From IMG/VR virus record IMGVR_UViG_3300006077_000040, positions 1 to 22,963 of that record: a stretch of 22,963 bases of DNA, one strand, 5' to 3'. Below, piece by piece: positions 15,776-22,439 of this stretch. Numbering within the stretch: position 1 is the stretch's first letter; each line of letters begins with the position of its first letter. The translations under genes and the position numbers were made by a program. The DNA is from a virus. Below the pieces are notes generated by a model that was given only the letters and a program-made list of their open reading frames with translations, ran no database searches and was not told the origin of the DNA.

Positions 15776-15933
15776 TATAAATTCTCCTCTTCTAACCATT
15801 CTTCGAATGAATCTTTATAATTAAATAGTTCATAGATAATAATCGAAAACAAAATTATAAAGAAACAAATAGGCATAAATATCATTATATATAATACTGC
15901 TAATAAAAGCAGTAGATTTAGTATAATTTTCAT
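15775..15933 (-). CDS. 52-aa hydrophobic membrane protein
   Basis: ATG at 15933 overlaps the ligase stop as TAATG. No strong Shine-Dalgarno site precedes it, so translation probably couples to the ligase. About 33 residues from position 3 are almost continuously hydrophobic (for example LNLLLLLAVLYIMIF, then PICFFIILFSIII), consistent with one long or two short membrane spans around a Pro. The C terminus is acidic (SFEEWLEEENL). Size and layout recall small holin-like or inner-membrane phage proteins, but it is far from the muramidase gene, so I do not call it a holin. Confidence 0.6.
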   Translation of the reverse strand: MKIILNLLLLLAVLYIMIFMPICFFIILFSIIIYELFNYKDSFEEWLEEENL

Positions 15934-16781
15934 TATACAACCTTTATAAAAACAGGTTGAACATAAGTATCTAAAATTTGTTCATATTTTATTTGAATAG
16001 TTTTACCTAAGAAATAACTACTATCTTTACTTCTCATAGAATCATTAAGCCCTGAACCTACTTGACAAGTCATACCTGTACGTTCATTAATTAAATGCAA
16101 TCCACCAATCATTCCAGAATATTTACCTCTACCTGGTACTATATCATAACATTTCAAATCAATTCTTCTTAACTCTTTAATCTTGATAACATCATTAGTT
16201 CGTTTACCAGGTTTATAAATATGGTTCATCTGCTTTAGCATTAAACCCTCATAACCTTCTAAGTTTTTAGCTAATGCAATATCTAAGGCCTCATTTATAG
16301 AATATTCGAATGAAAAATCTATAGTTTTCAAATTGTTATTAGACTTAAAACTATTTAATAATTTCAATCTATCACTAAATTTAGTATCATCTAGTTTTAT
16401 AACATCGAATACCATAAATATATCTTTATCGGTTAAATCATTACTTAAACCTTTAGCTGAATTAGTTCTATATGTAGTAAGTCTAGCTGATTTTGTTCTA
16501 TCACCTAGTTTACCCTCACAATCGTATATATACTCAGCCTCAATAATAGTTGGTTCTTTTATATAACCTAGATATGATTCTAGTAAAAACTGTAGATTAC
16601 TAAATCTCATAGGTTTACCAGAGCTAGTGAATACCACACTATTATCAGGATTATATGGGTCAAAATGAATTTGAACATAGTTACCATCATATTTAGTTGA
16701 TAATGCCCAACCAGATTCAATTAATTTAGAACTAGCTACTTTAGATAACATCTTACCTTTATTTTGTTTAATGAATTCCAT
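15933..16781 (-). CDS. ATP-dependent DNA ligase
   Basis: The 282-residue protein has the nucleotidyltransferase motifs of ATP-dependent DNA ligases: motif I TKYDGNYVQ with the AMP-accepting Lys30, motif Ia/III around VVFTSSGKP and IIEAEYIY (metal-binding Glu), IIIa IFMVFDVI, IV EGYEGLMLK, and V NDVIKIKEL. A short OB-like C-terminal domain follows (YDIVPGRGKYSGMIGGLHLI), as in small phage ligases. T7 ligase is larger (359), so this is a minimal version. It seals Okazaki fragments after the exonuclease and polymerase have acted. The start has a very strong GGAGG site provided by the last codons of the preceding gene. Confidence 0.92.
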   Translation of the reverse strand: MEFIKQNKGKMLSKVASSKLIESGWALSTKYDGNYVQIHFDPYNPDNSVVFTSSGKPMRFSNLQFLLESYLGYIKEPTIIEAEYIYDCEGKLGDRTKSARLTTYRTNSAKGLSNDLTDKDIFMVFDVIKLDDTKFSDRLKLLNSFKSNNNLKTIDFSFEYSINEALDIALAKNLEGYEGLMLKQMNHIYKPGKRTNDVIKIKELRRIDLKCYDIVPGRGKYSGMIGGLHLINERTGMTCQVGSGLNDSMRSKDSSYFLGKTIQIKYEQILDTYVQPVFIKVV

Positions 16782-16783
16782 GA

Positions 16784-17089
16784 TTACCCTCCGTACGAAA
16801 ATAAAATTCGTAAATTAAATTCTTTAGCAATTATTTTGCGCAAATAAGCTTCTTGTAAATCATAACTACCATCAACACTTACAAATACATAATCGATAAT
16901 AAATTCATTATCAAAGATTATACTATCATCTGTAACAGTAATTAAACCACTTTTAACATAACCTGTAAACTCTCGTTTCTTGAAATCTGTAAGTTTTGCA
17001 AACACCTTATCTATTTCTTTAATAGTGGGTTTACTTACTCCAACTTCTGGTTGTTTACCGAAAAACAATTCATCTAAAAATTTTAACAT
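16784..17089 (-). CDS. Unknown 101-aa protein
   Basis: I do not recognise this 101-residue protein. It has a charged helical first half (TIKEIDKVFAKLTDFKKREF) and a second half with alternating strands (GLITVTDDSIIFDNEF, IIDYVFVSVDGSYDL) and a final helix. It is soluble by inspection. GGAG lies five bases before the ATG, inside the end of the preceding gene, and its own last codons form the ligase ribosome binding site. It sits between primase-helicase and ligase, which suggests co-expression with replication genes but not a function. Confidence 0.8.
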   Translation of the reverse strand: MLKFLDELFFGKQPEVGVSKPTIKEIDKVFAKLTDFKKREFTGYVKSGLITVTDDSIIFDNEFIIDYVFVSVDGSYDLQEAYLRKIIAKEFNLRILFSYGG

Positions 17090-17271
17090 TTCATCTCCAA
17101 TTCTATAATTTCTAGTTTTAAACTAGTGTTTTCTTGTTGTAGGTTTCTAACCTGCTCAACAATATCTTTTTTACCATCTTCTACACCTTTATAATAAAGT
17201 TCAAGTAATAACCCTTTGAACTTTTCGGATAAATTAGGCATAGAATTAATATGAAATTTAATCTTATTCAT
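17083..17271 (-). CDS. 62-aa coiled-coil protein
   Basis: Two in-frame ATGs exist at 17277 and 17271. I prefer 17271 because AGAAG lies six bases upstream of it, whereas it abuts the first ATG. The start lies inside the end of the primase-helicase gene. The C-terminal half (IVEQVRNLQQENTSLKLEII) has a leucine/isoleucine heptad pattern and is probably a coiled coil. The N-terminal half is helical (MPNLSEKFKGLLLELYYKG). It could be a small oligomerising partner of its neighbours. No family is recognised. Confidence 0.75.
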   Translation of the reverse strand: MNKIKFHINSMPNLSEKFKGLLLELYYKGVEDGKKDIVEQVRNLQQENTSLKLEIIELEMKC

Positions 17272-19537
17272 AATCATCTTCTAACGGAATAATAAAGTTA
17301 TCAAAATCTAACATTCTAATATAATGTTTATTCTCTCCATTAATAGTAGTATACGGATGCCTAGGTTGATTGGTTAACATCTTCTTAAACTTAGTTTTGA
17401 CTCTTTGTTCAGTTTTAGAATTATCAGCAGATGGATTATAAGCATCATATATATCACAAATAACAGAGGTCAAAACCCTACTAGATGGTTGTCCTGCCAT
17501 TAGCTCATCTTGCATATTAACACCTAAAGCTAATTCATATAAACTATCATACATTTGGTCTTCAATAAAGATTGCCATTCTATCAACTAAAGGCAATTTA
17601 TTAAGAATTAATTCTTTCTTGCTCTCAGTAAATGGTGCAGTAGTATATTCTATTCCATCTAGGTTACTGAATTCAGTTGCAAGCCAATACATAACATCAG
17701 CTAGGATTAAACCTCTTTTATAATCATCAAACATAACAGATGCTATATGAGTAGGTAGTTTAGTAGGCGTATCTATATAAAAATAACGTCTATCATCCCT
17801 ATCAAAATTCATAGAACTACCATTTTGAGTCAAAATAAATGTAGCATTCATATCAGTATCATAATGATTACTATTCATACCTCTAATCTGACATCTATTA
17901 GAACCTGTATATCTCTTAAGGTTACCATTAGCTTTATTAATATCTTTACTATCTAATGAGTTATAAAGTTCATCTAAATGAGCAAAATATATACCATCTA
18001 ACCACTTGTTAAACTGACCAACTATATGCTCTGCACCCATCTCCATAGAAATATATTTATCGCTCATAATATCTCTAAGAATCCGAACAAATAGTGATTT
18101 ACCGGAGCCACTTGCACCAACGAAATAGTAAATAACAGGAGAATGTTGAAACGTAGTCAATTTGGTTCTCAAATGACGTAATAAATATTCTCTATCTTCT
18201 TCGTTAGGAACTAAGCTTTCCATATATTCAATAAATAGTTCAGGTTTCACATAATTATCCTTATGTGTAATAGGATTGTTTATAATCTCTAAAAATCTAG
18301 TCGGGTGAAACACATTATAATCAGTTTGATTAATTAAACCGAATGGCTCATTAGGTCTAAGTACAGATTCAAAATTAGGAAGAATCTCTAATAACTTTGG
18401 ACCTGTTGTCGGAAACCGCTCTCTTACACTTGCTGCTATATTTGGTGCAACCTTACTAGCTTGTTCATAACGTTTAATAGAACCTTTTGTATGGTTAATT
18501 TCAAATATCAGGTGTCTCTCAGGGTCATAAAAGAACTCAACTGTATAACCTAGTTTACTCACTACAGTCAATGAATGACTTCTCCAATTCTCATCATATC
18601 TCCATATAGGTTCACCATTTATAGAACTAGAGCCTATAATCATAGGATTCATAATCTCACTAGGAGCAGATTTTAGATGTTTCAATCTTCTAGCATGGTC
18701 AAAGAAGTTAATAATATAATTCATAGTACGTCTATAAAAATCTTCATTAATAGAAATATCAGAACCTAGTATTGCACTAACTTTCATCAAATAATCTGAA
18801 CCAGAACCTTCAGGTATGTCATTCGGTTCCAAATAAGTTTTCTTCTTATATAAATTGTTTCTATAACTCTTAGGTGTAAGAATAGTAAATAAACCCTTAT
18901 TCAAAACATCAGGAGTTTTAAGAGCCAATTCTACCAACGGAAACAATTTGAATACTGTAGATTTGTTCTTATCAAATGACATAGTTGCATCAGCTATAGT
19001 ATTACTAGTAATCTCTGCTTCGGAAGCTATTTTCCAAATCTTCATTAGATTGAGAATCGTATCAGGTACAGGTTTCAATTCAGGTACCTTATCCCAAGCC
19101 ATTTTACTCTCGTTGCCAGCAGTAGGTAAAAACACCATTCTGTTCTGACCGCTTGAAAACAGTTCCATACCCATTCTACCATTGTTAAATGTATCAGGAA
19201 TACCGTCAGTCCAACTAAAGAAGAAACTAGCTCCTCTGATAGGATTACCATCTTTATCAATCTTACCAACACTCCAAGCAATATTATCATCGTATGGATT
19301 AAGTTGTTCAATCAAATCTGTTGTTTCAGACGTATCACAATCTATAACTATTAGATTAGCATCTTTACCAACCAAAGCCGCTCCAACGGGAGTACTCATT
19401 TCATTAGGTTGTTTCAAGTCTTTCCAATTAGTAAGTATCTTGAAATTTTTCTTACCTTTTACTCTAGTGATTTTAGCTGAAGTAAAAGGTACCGTATACC
19501 AACCAGCATCTATAAAAGGAGCTAATGATTCAACCAT
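17264..19537 (-). CDS. Primase-helicase: AEP/prim-pol-like N terminus plus SF3 helicase
   Basis: The 757-residue protein has two modules. Residues of about 1-160 resemble an archaeo-eukaryotic primase/prim-pol domain: ALVGKDANLIVIDCDTSE with Asp66-x-Asp68, then RGASFFFSW and MGMELFSSGQNRMVFLP. The His usually found in the S-x-H motif is not evident at the expected place (ASFFF), so synthesis activity is uncertain. Residues of about 440-640 form a D5/DUF5906-type SF3 helicase: Walker A FVGASGSGKS near residue 475, Walker B GIYFAHLDELY, and the later DMNATFILTQNGSSMNF plus DRDDRRYFYID arginine-finger region. It should open and prime DNA at the origin and fork. GGAGG lies seven bases before the ATG. 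It overlaps small genes on both sides. Confidence 0.88.
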   Translation of the reverse strand: MVESLAPFIDAGWYTVPFTSAKITRVKGKKNFKILTNWKDLKQPNEMSTPVGAALVGKDANLIVIDCDTSETTDLIEQLNPYDDNIAWSVGKIDKDGNPIRGASFFFSWTDGIPDTFNNGRMGMELFSSGQNRMVFLPTAGNESKMAWDKVPELKPVPDTILNLMKIWKIASEAEITSNTIADATMSFDKNKSTVFKLFPLVELALKTPDVLNKGLFTILTPKSYRNNLYKKKTYLEPNDIPEGSGSDYLMKVSAILGSDISINEDFYRRTMNYIINFFDHARRLKHLKSAPSEIMNPMIIGSSSINGEPIWRYDENWRSHSLTVVSKLGYTVEFFYDPERHLIFEINHTKGSIKRYEQASKVAPNIAASVRERFPTTGPKLLEILPNFESVLRPNEPFGLINQTDYNVFHPTRFLEIINNPITHKDNYVKPELFIEYMESLVPNEEDREYLLRHLRTKLTTFQHSPVIYYFVGASGSGKSLFVRILRDIMSDKYISMEMGAEHIVGQFNKWLDGIYFAHLDELYNSLDSKDINKANGNLKRYTGSNRCQIRGMNSNHYDTDMNATFILTQNGSSMNFDRDDRRYFYIDTPTKLPTHIASVMFDDYKRGLILADVMYWLATEFSNLDGIEYTTAPFTESKKELILNKLPLVDRMAIFIEDQMYDSLYELALGVNMQDELMAGQPSSRVLTSVICDIYDAYNPSADNSKTEQRVKTKFKKMLTNQPRHPYTTINGENKHYIRMLDFDNFIIPLEDDYE

Positions 19538-19743
19538 TACATAGCCTCCAATAAAGATAAAACAGTTGATAATTTAGCTTGACTAATACCAGTCAATTCA
19601 CTAAGTTCCATCTGTGTCTTACCAGCTTTTGCCTCAAGAATCAAATCTTTATTCTCAATAAGAAACTGGTAATATAATAGATTTTTTCTAGGGAAATTAT
19701 GTAATTTCCTACAAAATTCTAAAAACTCTACACTATCTTGCAT
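19537..19743 (-). CDS. Small helix-turn-helix protein
   Basis: The 68-residue protein ends in a helix-turn-helix-like segment, GKTQMELSELTGISQAKLS, preceded by a helical region (LLYYQFLIENKDLILEA). It is likely a DNA-binding regulator or a loader for the primase-helicase that follows, with which it overlaps at the stop (TAATG). GGAG lies nine bases upstream of the start, inside the end of the previous gene. It is a candidate to bind the repeated AATTAC words in the noncoding locus, but nothing in the sequence proves this. Confidence 0.7.
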   Translation of the reverse strand: MQDSVEFLEFCRKLHNFPRKNLLYYQFLIENKDLILEAKAGKTQMELSELTGISQAKLSTVLSLLEAM

Positions 19744-20039
19744 ATTAAATCACTCCATTCATTTAAATTCATCTTAGTATCAAGCTTATACAATTTCTTA
19801 ATTGTGTTATATAACCTATAATACTGACTTCTACTGACTACCTTAACTGTTCTCGGGTTGTTACCAGAATCTTTATAATTAAAACCTAATTTAAGTTTCT
19901 TATTATTTAGTAAATTCCCAATTTTAGGTACTGGACCTGTACCAAATTTAGTACCTCTATCGAACTCAATATCGATTCCGCCGGTCATAAAACCGACGTA
20001 ATAAATAATTGTAAGTGTTTTATCAGCACCTCTGCCCAT
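19728..20039 (-). CDS. Unknown 103-aa basic protein
   Basis: I do not recognise this 103-residue basic protein. It starts MGRGADKTLTIIYYVG, has a glycine-rich segment (IDIEFDRGTKFGTGPVPKIG) and ends in helices with many Lys and Arg residues (SRSQYYRLYNTIKKLYKLD). The charge would suit nucleic-acid binding. The start is coupled to the preceding stop (TAATG), with only a weak GGTGAG upstream. It overlaps the following HTH gene by 16 bp. It belongs to the run of small genes leading into the primase-helicase. Confidence 0.75.
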   Translation of the reverse strand: MGRGADKTLTIIYYVGFMTGGIDIEFDRGTKFGTGPVPKIGNLLNNKKLKLGFNYKDSGNNPRTVKVVSRSQYYRLYNTIKKLYKLDTKMNLNEWSDLICKIV

Positions 20040-20356
20040 TACAGCTCACCGAATTCAGCTTTGAGAGCTAATAGAGTACCCTTATTGATTCTGTTTACAT
20101 CAAGCAATGGAATCTTAGCACCGTCAGGGAAGTTATCATCTCTTGGAACATACATTGTAATAGCTTCTAGTCTAGCTTTTGAAACTAAATAAGCTCTGTA
20201 AGTATCATCGATAGACTCTAGTGATTTAGTCAAAGAAATTTCTAACTCCTCTTTAGTTTGAAGAGTGTCCAAGTTTGAAGTTGGTTTGAAATACTTTTTA
20301 GTATTCGATAATAGTTCTAATAGTTTACCTGTTGCATTAGTTTGAAATTCTGGCAT
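20039..20356 (-). CDS. Unknown 105-aa helical protein
   Basis: This 105-residue protein is of unknown family and mostly helical and charged, with a run ELEISLTKSLESIDDTYRAY followed by LVSKARLEAITMY and a C-terminal NKGTLLALKAEFGEL. The start is supported by AGGAG nine bases upstream. The stop is coupled to the next gene (TAATG). No catalytic motif, membrane span or cysteine is visible. Its place before the primase-helicase suggests an early or replication-linked role. Confidence 0.8.
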   Translation of the reverse strand: MPEFQTNATGKLLELLSNTKKYFKPTSNLDTLQTKEELEISLTKSLESIDDTYRAYLVSKARLEAITMYVPRDDNFPDGAKIPLLDVNRINKGTLLALKAEFGEL

Positions 20357-20450
20357 TTGTTGTTTCTCCTGTTAAAAAATAAAATATCTGTCTTGAGGTA
20401 AAGTGCTTACCCTTTGTAGCTAATATGAATCTGATAATACGCTTATTCAT
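20337..20450 (-). CDS. Possible 37-aa basic small protein
   Basis: ATG at 20450 overlaps the stop of the upstream gene (ATGAATAA). The frame crosses the whole gap and stops 20 bases inside the next gene. The product starts MNKRIIRFILATKG and continues HFTSRQIFYFLTGETTNARI, which faintly resembles part of a helix-turn-helix. There is no clear Shine-Dalgarno site, so expression would depend on coupling. The frame fills an otherwise empty gap, which is the main reason to list it. Confidence 0.3.
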   Translation of the reverse strand: MNKRIIRFILATKGKHFTSRQIFYFLTGETTNARISN

Positions 20451-20682
20451 AGCTGTTTAATTCTTGTAGAACTTTATATTTATCTACGAAAGAACCATCT
20501 TTATAAATTGAAATATAACCATTGTTAATATTCATTTCATATCCATTGAATTTACATGCAGACATATTTAATTCCATAGCTAATGTAGCTAATATAAATG
20601 AATGAAGAAGAGCTTTCCCAAGTTTGTTTTTACATTTAACATAATCTGTCATGTAAACTAATAATCTATTATTATAAATCAT
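20443..20682 (-). CDS. Unknown 79-aa protein
   Basis: This 79-residue protein of unknown family has a mixed helix and strand pattern, with three cysteine or methionine-rich patches (YVKCKNKLGKALLHS, MELNMSACKF) and a C-terminal strand pair (NGYISIYKDGSFVDKYKV). AAAGGA lies about nine bases upstream of the ATG at 20682. It is the first gene to the left of the noncoding locus and so would be the first one transcribed from any promoter there. Confidence 0.7.
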   Translation of the reverse strand: MIYNNRLLVYMTDYVKCKNKLGKALLHSFILATLAMELNMSACKFNGYEMNINNGYISIYKDGSFVDKYKVLQELNSYE

Positions 20683-20790
20683 TCTGTTATCCTTTGTTAA
20701 TTATAAGAATTACTAATTATTTTAATTACGAACTTTTAAGAATTCAATAATAATTTAATCAATAATTCTAATATTTGCTCTGGTCGTAAA

Positions 20791-20812
20791 AGGGCCAAAA
20801 TACCCGCGCCCT
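20791..20812. other. GC-rich hairpin in the noncoding locus
   Basis: AGGGC and GCCCT form a perfect five-pair stem around a 12-base loop. On the minus strand GCCCT runs into TTTA, so it may act as a weak leftward terminator. It is the core of a roughly 55-bp GC-rich patch that stands out sharply from the AT-rich surroundings and also contains TGCTTCGGCA. Confidence 0.4.
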
Positions 20813-20906
20813 GCTTCGGCAACCACCGCTTTTGAAAAAAATTTAACAATGTTGGTAACTAATTACAAATGACCGATAATTTTGATTAATTTCAATATAT
20901 ATCGTT

Positions 20907-20940
20907 CAATTACAATAATTATGCAATTACAATAATTATG
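20907..20940. repeat. Tandem 17-bp repeat (two perfect copies)
   Basis: The unit CAATTACAATAATTATG occurs twice in direct succession without a mismatch. Each unit contains the AATTAC word that also builds the 97-bp repeat, so the same protein may bind both. Confidence 0.85.
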
Positions 20941-20983
20941 AATATTTAAATAATTTTAAATAAACTAAATAATTATTTAAAAT

Positions 20984-20995
20984 CCATAATTATGG
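20984..20995. promoter_or_regulatory. Palindrome CCATAATTATGG
   Basis: A perfect 12-bp palindrome just left of the 97-bp repeat copy. It fits a dimeric operator site, but no matching site was found near other genes. Confidence 0.3.
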
Positions 20996-21002
20996 TTATA
21001 TT

Positions 21003-21017
21003 GTTACCTAATGTAAC
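21003..21017. promoter_or_regulatory. Inverted repeat GTTAC-N5-GTAAC
   Basis: GTTAC and GTAAC are separated by five bases. A longer version (GTTACC-ATT-GGTAAC) lies on the other side of the 97-bp repeat at 21138-21152, so the repeat is bracketed by similar inverted sites. Confidence 0.35.
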
Positions 21018-21039
21018 GTTATTTTCCATTAAATTACCA

Positions 21040-21136
21040 TAATTACAAAAATTACTCTAATTACAACTTTGTTTATATTTGATAATATAAAATTCAATAT
21101 ACCTACCAACGGTAATTATTGTAATTAATGTAATTA
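21040..21136. repeat. 97-bp long-range direct repeat, copy B2
   Basis: This copy matches 5769-5865 at 96 of 97 positions in the same orientation, with T at 21070 instead of C. Here the left array has a fourth AATTAC at 21032, again nine bases from the next, so it reads 21032, 21041, 21050, 21059. The facing GTAATT words are at 21112, 21121 and 21130. Unlike copy B1 it lies between two genes of the same strand, so it cannot simply mark a convergent boundary. Confidence 0.9.
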
Positions 21137-21137
21137 G

Positions 21138-21152
21138 GTTACCATTGGTAAC
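21138..21152. promoter_or_regulatory. Inverted repeat GTTACC-ATT-GGTAAC
   Basis: A perfect six-base inverted repeat with a three-base centre, starting one base after the 97-bp repeat. It looks like an operator half-site pair and resembles 21003-21017. Confidence 0.4.
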
Positions 21153-21176
21153 ATTGTAATTCATTGTTTAATATTA

Positions 21177-21434
21177 TCAAATTATCAATCTATAGGTGTC
21201 AATTATACTAGTTATACTAGGTACTTCAATTCTAAGCTTAATCTTAGGTACTTTAATCACTAGTTTGAACTCTGGCTTAACAGAAACATAAATTTCTATA
21301 ATAGCTTTAAGCTTTTTAACTAGTTCTTTAATAGTATTCTTAGCTTTGATTATAACTCTGATACCAACTCTAGCACAGTAGATTCTTATTAGGTTAATAA
21401 TAGGTTTCTTACGCTTATAATTAATTCTATACAT
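21177..21434 (-). CDS. Unknown 85-aa very basic, isoleucine-rich protein
   Basis: I do not recognise this 85-residue protein. It is unusually rich in Lys, Arg and Ile, with alternating charged and hydrophobic residues (VKPEFKLVIKVPKIKLRIEV), which suggests extended beta structure, and a basic N terminus (MYRINYKRKKPIINLIRIY). AAGGAA lies about seven bases upstream. It ends with TGA. The position among early genes at the promoter end and the small size suggest a host-takeover type gene, by analogy only. Confidence 0.65.
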   Translation of the reverse strand: MYRINYKRKKPIINLIRIYCARVGIRVIIKAKNTIKELVKKLKAIIEIYVSVKPEFKLVIKVPKIKLRIEVPSITSIIDTYRLII

Positions 21435-21461
21435 TGCTTTCCTTTCAATTAGATTTAATCA

Positions 21462-21492
21462 GTAGGCTAATACTAGTTATAATATAGCCCAC
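21462..21492 (-). other. Intercistronic hairpin upstream of the 85-aa gene
   Basis: On the minus strand GTGGGCTA pairs with TAGCCTAC (eight pairs, one G-T) around a 15-base loop, between the 200-aa and 85-aa genes. There is no T tract. It may be a weak terminator or an mRNA-processing site. Confidence 0.4.
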
Positions 21493-21504
21493 AAATTAAT
21501 TTAA

Positions 21505-22107
21505 TTAAAGTGATTCGATATTTATATACCATTCAAATACATTCTCAAAACTATCAATATTATCAAATGTATCAACGATAGCAAATGAATCAGGTTTCTT
21601 ACCACCATAGTTTAGCCAGTCGTTTTTGAAATCGAATATATCTAGGTTATCAATTCTGTTTTTTATATCTCTAGCCTTTAATGCCAACTCTTGAGCTGCT
21701 TCAATATCATCCAACATAATACTAGCTGCCTCCGCATTTAGCTTTTTAACTTGTGATTGAGCTTTGTTCCAAGTCGAATAACTAGCTCTACAATAACCTT
21801 TAGACTTCCCATCCTTAGTTAATACCATTAGCTCTACTGGTTCATATTGTCCGTGGAATCTACACCAAAAAGCCATCACATTACCTTCGTTATCTAACAA
21901 TGGTTTATGAGTTGTTCTACTTGAAGTCTTCTTAGGTTTAGATAATTCTATCACCTTAGCTTCTAGCTCTTTAATCTTAGCTTCATACTCATTAGCTACC
22001 TCATTCATAGCTGTGATGATGATTTTCTCTACATCCTCAACTTTAGTTTTTGCTATTTTAGCATCAACAATCATTTGTGATACTACTGTACTTAATTTAG
22101 TTTCCAT
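21505..22107 (-). CDS. Unknown 200-aa early protein with coiled coil and Cys/His segment
   Basis: The first 60 residues are a probable coiled coil (VEKIIITAMNEVANEYEAKI, KELEAKVIELSK). A central segment, AFWCRFHGQYEPVELMV followed by GKSKGYCRASYSTWNKAQ, has Cys-x2-His and a later Cys with nearby aromatics, which resembles a small treble-clef-like zinc site, though only three ligands are obvious. The C-terminal third is acidic and helical and ends FEWYINIESL. The leader and ribosome binding site (GGAGACAAG before ATG) are almost identical to those of the next gene upstream. The function is unknown. As an early gene it may act on the host. Confidence 0.8.
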   Translation of the reverse strand: METKLSTVVSQMIVDAKIAKTKVEDVEKIIITAMNEVANEYEAKIKELEAKVIELSKPKKTSSRTTHKPLLDNEGNVMAFWCRFHGQYEPVELMVLTKDGKSKGYCRASYSTWNKAQSQVKKLNAEAASIMLDDIEAAQELALKARDIKNRIDNLDIFDFKNDWLNYGGKKPDSFAIVDTFDNIDSFENVFEWYINIESL

Positions 22108-22131
22108 CTTGTCTCCAATTTAGTTTGTTTT
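22105..22131 (-). promoter_or_regulatory. Shared leader with strong RBS, copy 1
   Basis: The 27 bases before and including the ATG of the 200-aa gene match those of the 86-aa gene at 22437-22462 except for one extra base. Both contain AACAAACTAAA and GGAGACAAG-ATG. This suggests duplication of an efficient translation start. Confidence 0.75.
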
Positions 22132-22148
22132 GTATTAATAATACACAA

Positions 22149-22168
22149 GAACCGTTTATTAACGGCTC
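22149..22168 (-). terminator. Hairpin between the 86-aa and 200-aa genes
   Basis: On the minus strand GAGCCGTT pairs with AACGGTTC (eight pairs, one G-T) around an AATA loop, then TTGTGTATTATT follows. It is a compact, stable hairpin with a poor T tract, eleven bases after the 86-aa gene stop. Partial termination or processing is likely. Confidence 0.5.
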
Positions 22169-22178
22169 AAGTCTATTA

Positions 22179-22439
22179 TTAGCGTTTTAAATTATATTTA
22201 GGGTTAACATCCATTGAATATTTATCTACTATTTTGTTGAAATATTCATGTTCTCTTAGCTCTGGCTCTGTAAATGCCATTTTAATTTCCATCATCATCT
22301 CTTCTAAATCACAATCCCCTATTAATAAATAAAATTGCTCATCTTCAATATCTCTTACTAGTAGTACATTATCCTCTTCAATAAGTGTATTAATAGCTGT
22401 AACTGTTATCACCTCATCGGCATATAAAAATTCTGACAT
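22179..22439 (-). CDS. Unknown 86-aa acidic early protein
   Basis: This is the first gene of the leftward block. The 86-residue product is acidic, starts MSEFLYADEVITVTAINTL, has a strand-rich first half (NVLLVRDIEDEQFYLLIGD) and a helical EEMMMEIKMAF. No family is recognised. GGAGACAAG precedes the ATG in a leader shared with the next gene, and at least two near-identical promoter-like units lie directly upstream, so it should be strongly and early expressed. It ends in tandem TAA stops. An acidic small early protein could be a host-factor inhibitor or DNA mimic, but that is speculation. Confidence 0.75.
   Translation of the reverse strand: MSEFLYADEVITVTAINTLIEEDNVLLVRDIEDEQFYLLIGDCDLEEMMMEIKMAFTEPELREHEYFNKIVDKYSMDVNPKYNLKR

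Larger units (their letters stand above)
20683..21176. other. 494-bp noncoding locus, candidate origin or control region
   Basis: No convincing gene is present on either strand. The stretch is very AT-rich apart from one GC-rich patch (about 20779-20832). AATTAC or GTAATT words recur at 20708, 20724, 20861, 20908, 20925, 21032, 21041, 21050, 21059, 21112, 21121, 21130 and 21156. It also holds a tandem 17-bp repeat, a 12-bp palindrome, two GTTAC/GTAAC inverted repeats and one copy of the 97-bp repeat. A region with such phased repeats upstream of a primase-helicase gene set could be a replication origin, a partition-like site or a multi-operator. Sequence alone does not decide. Confidence 0.5.

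Noticed and set aside
15775-15933. Holin call for the 52-aa membrane protein
   Set aside because: The size and hydrophobicity fit, but it lies in the replication block on the other strand from the muramidase and has no further holin-specific feature.
19182-19544. A 120-residue rightward frame opposite the 5' end of the primase-helicase gene
   Set aside because: The opposite strand carries clear primase motifs and a strong start. This frame has no family signature and no promoter.
20700-20705. TATAAT hexamer just before the 79-aa gene
   Set aside because: A start point from this hexamer would fall inside the ribosome binding site, leaving no usable leader.
21057-21164. A 35-codon leftward frame running through the second 97-bp repeat copy
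   Set aside because: It has no ribosome binding site, the first copy of the repeat has no start codon in the same place, and the residues simply reflect repeated AATTAC words.
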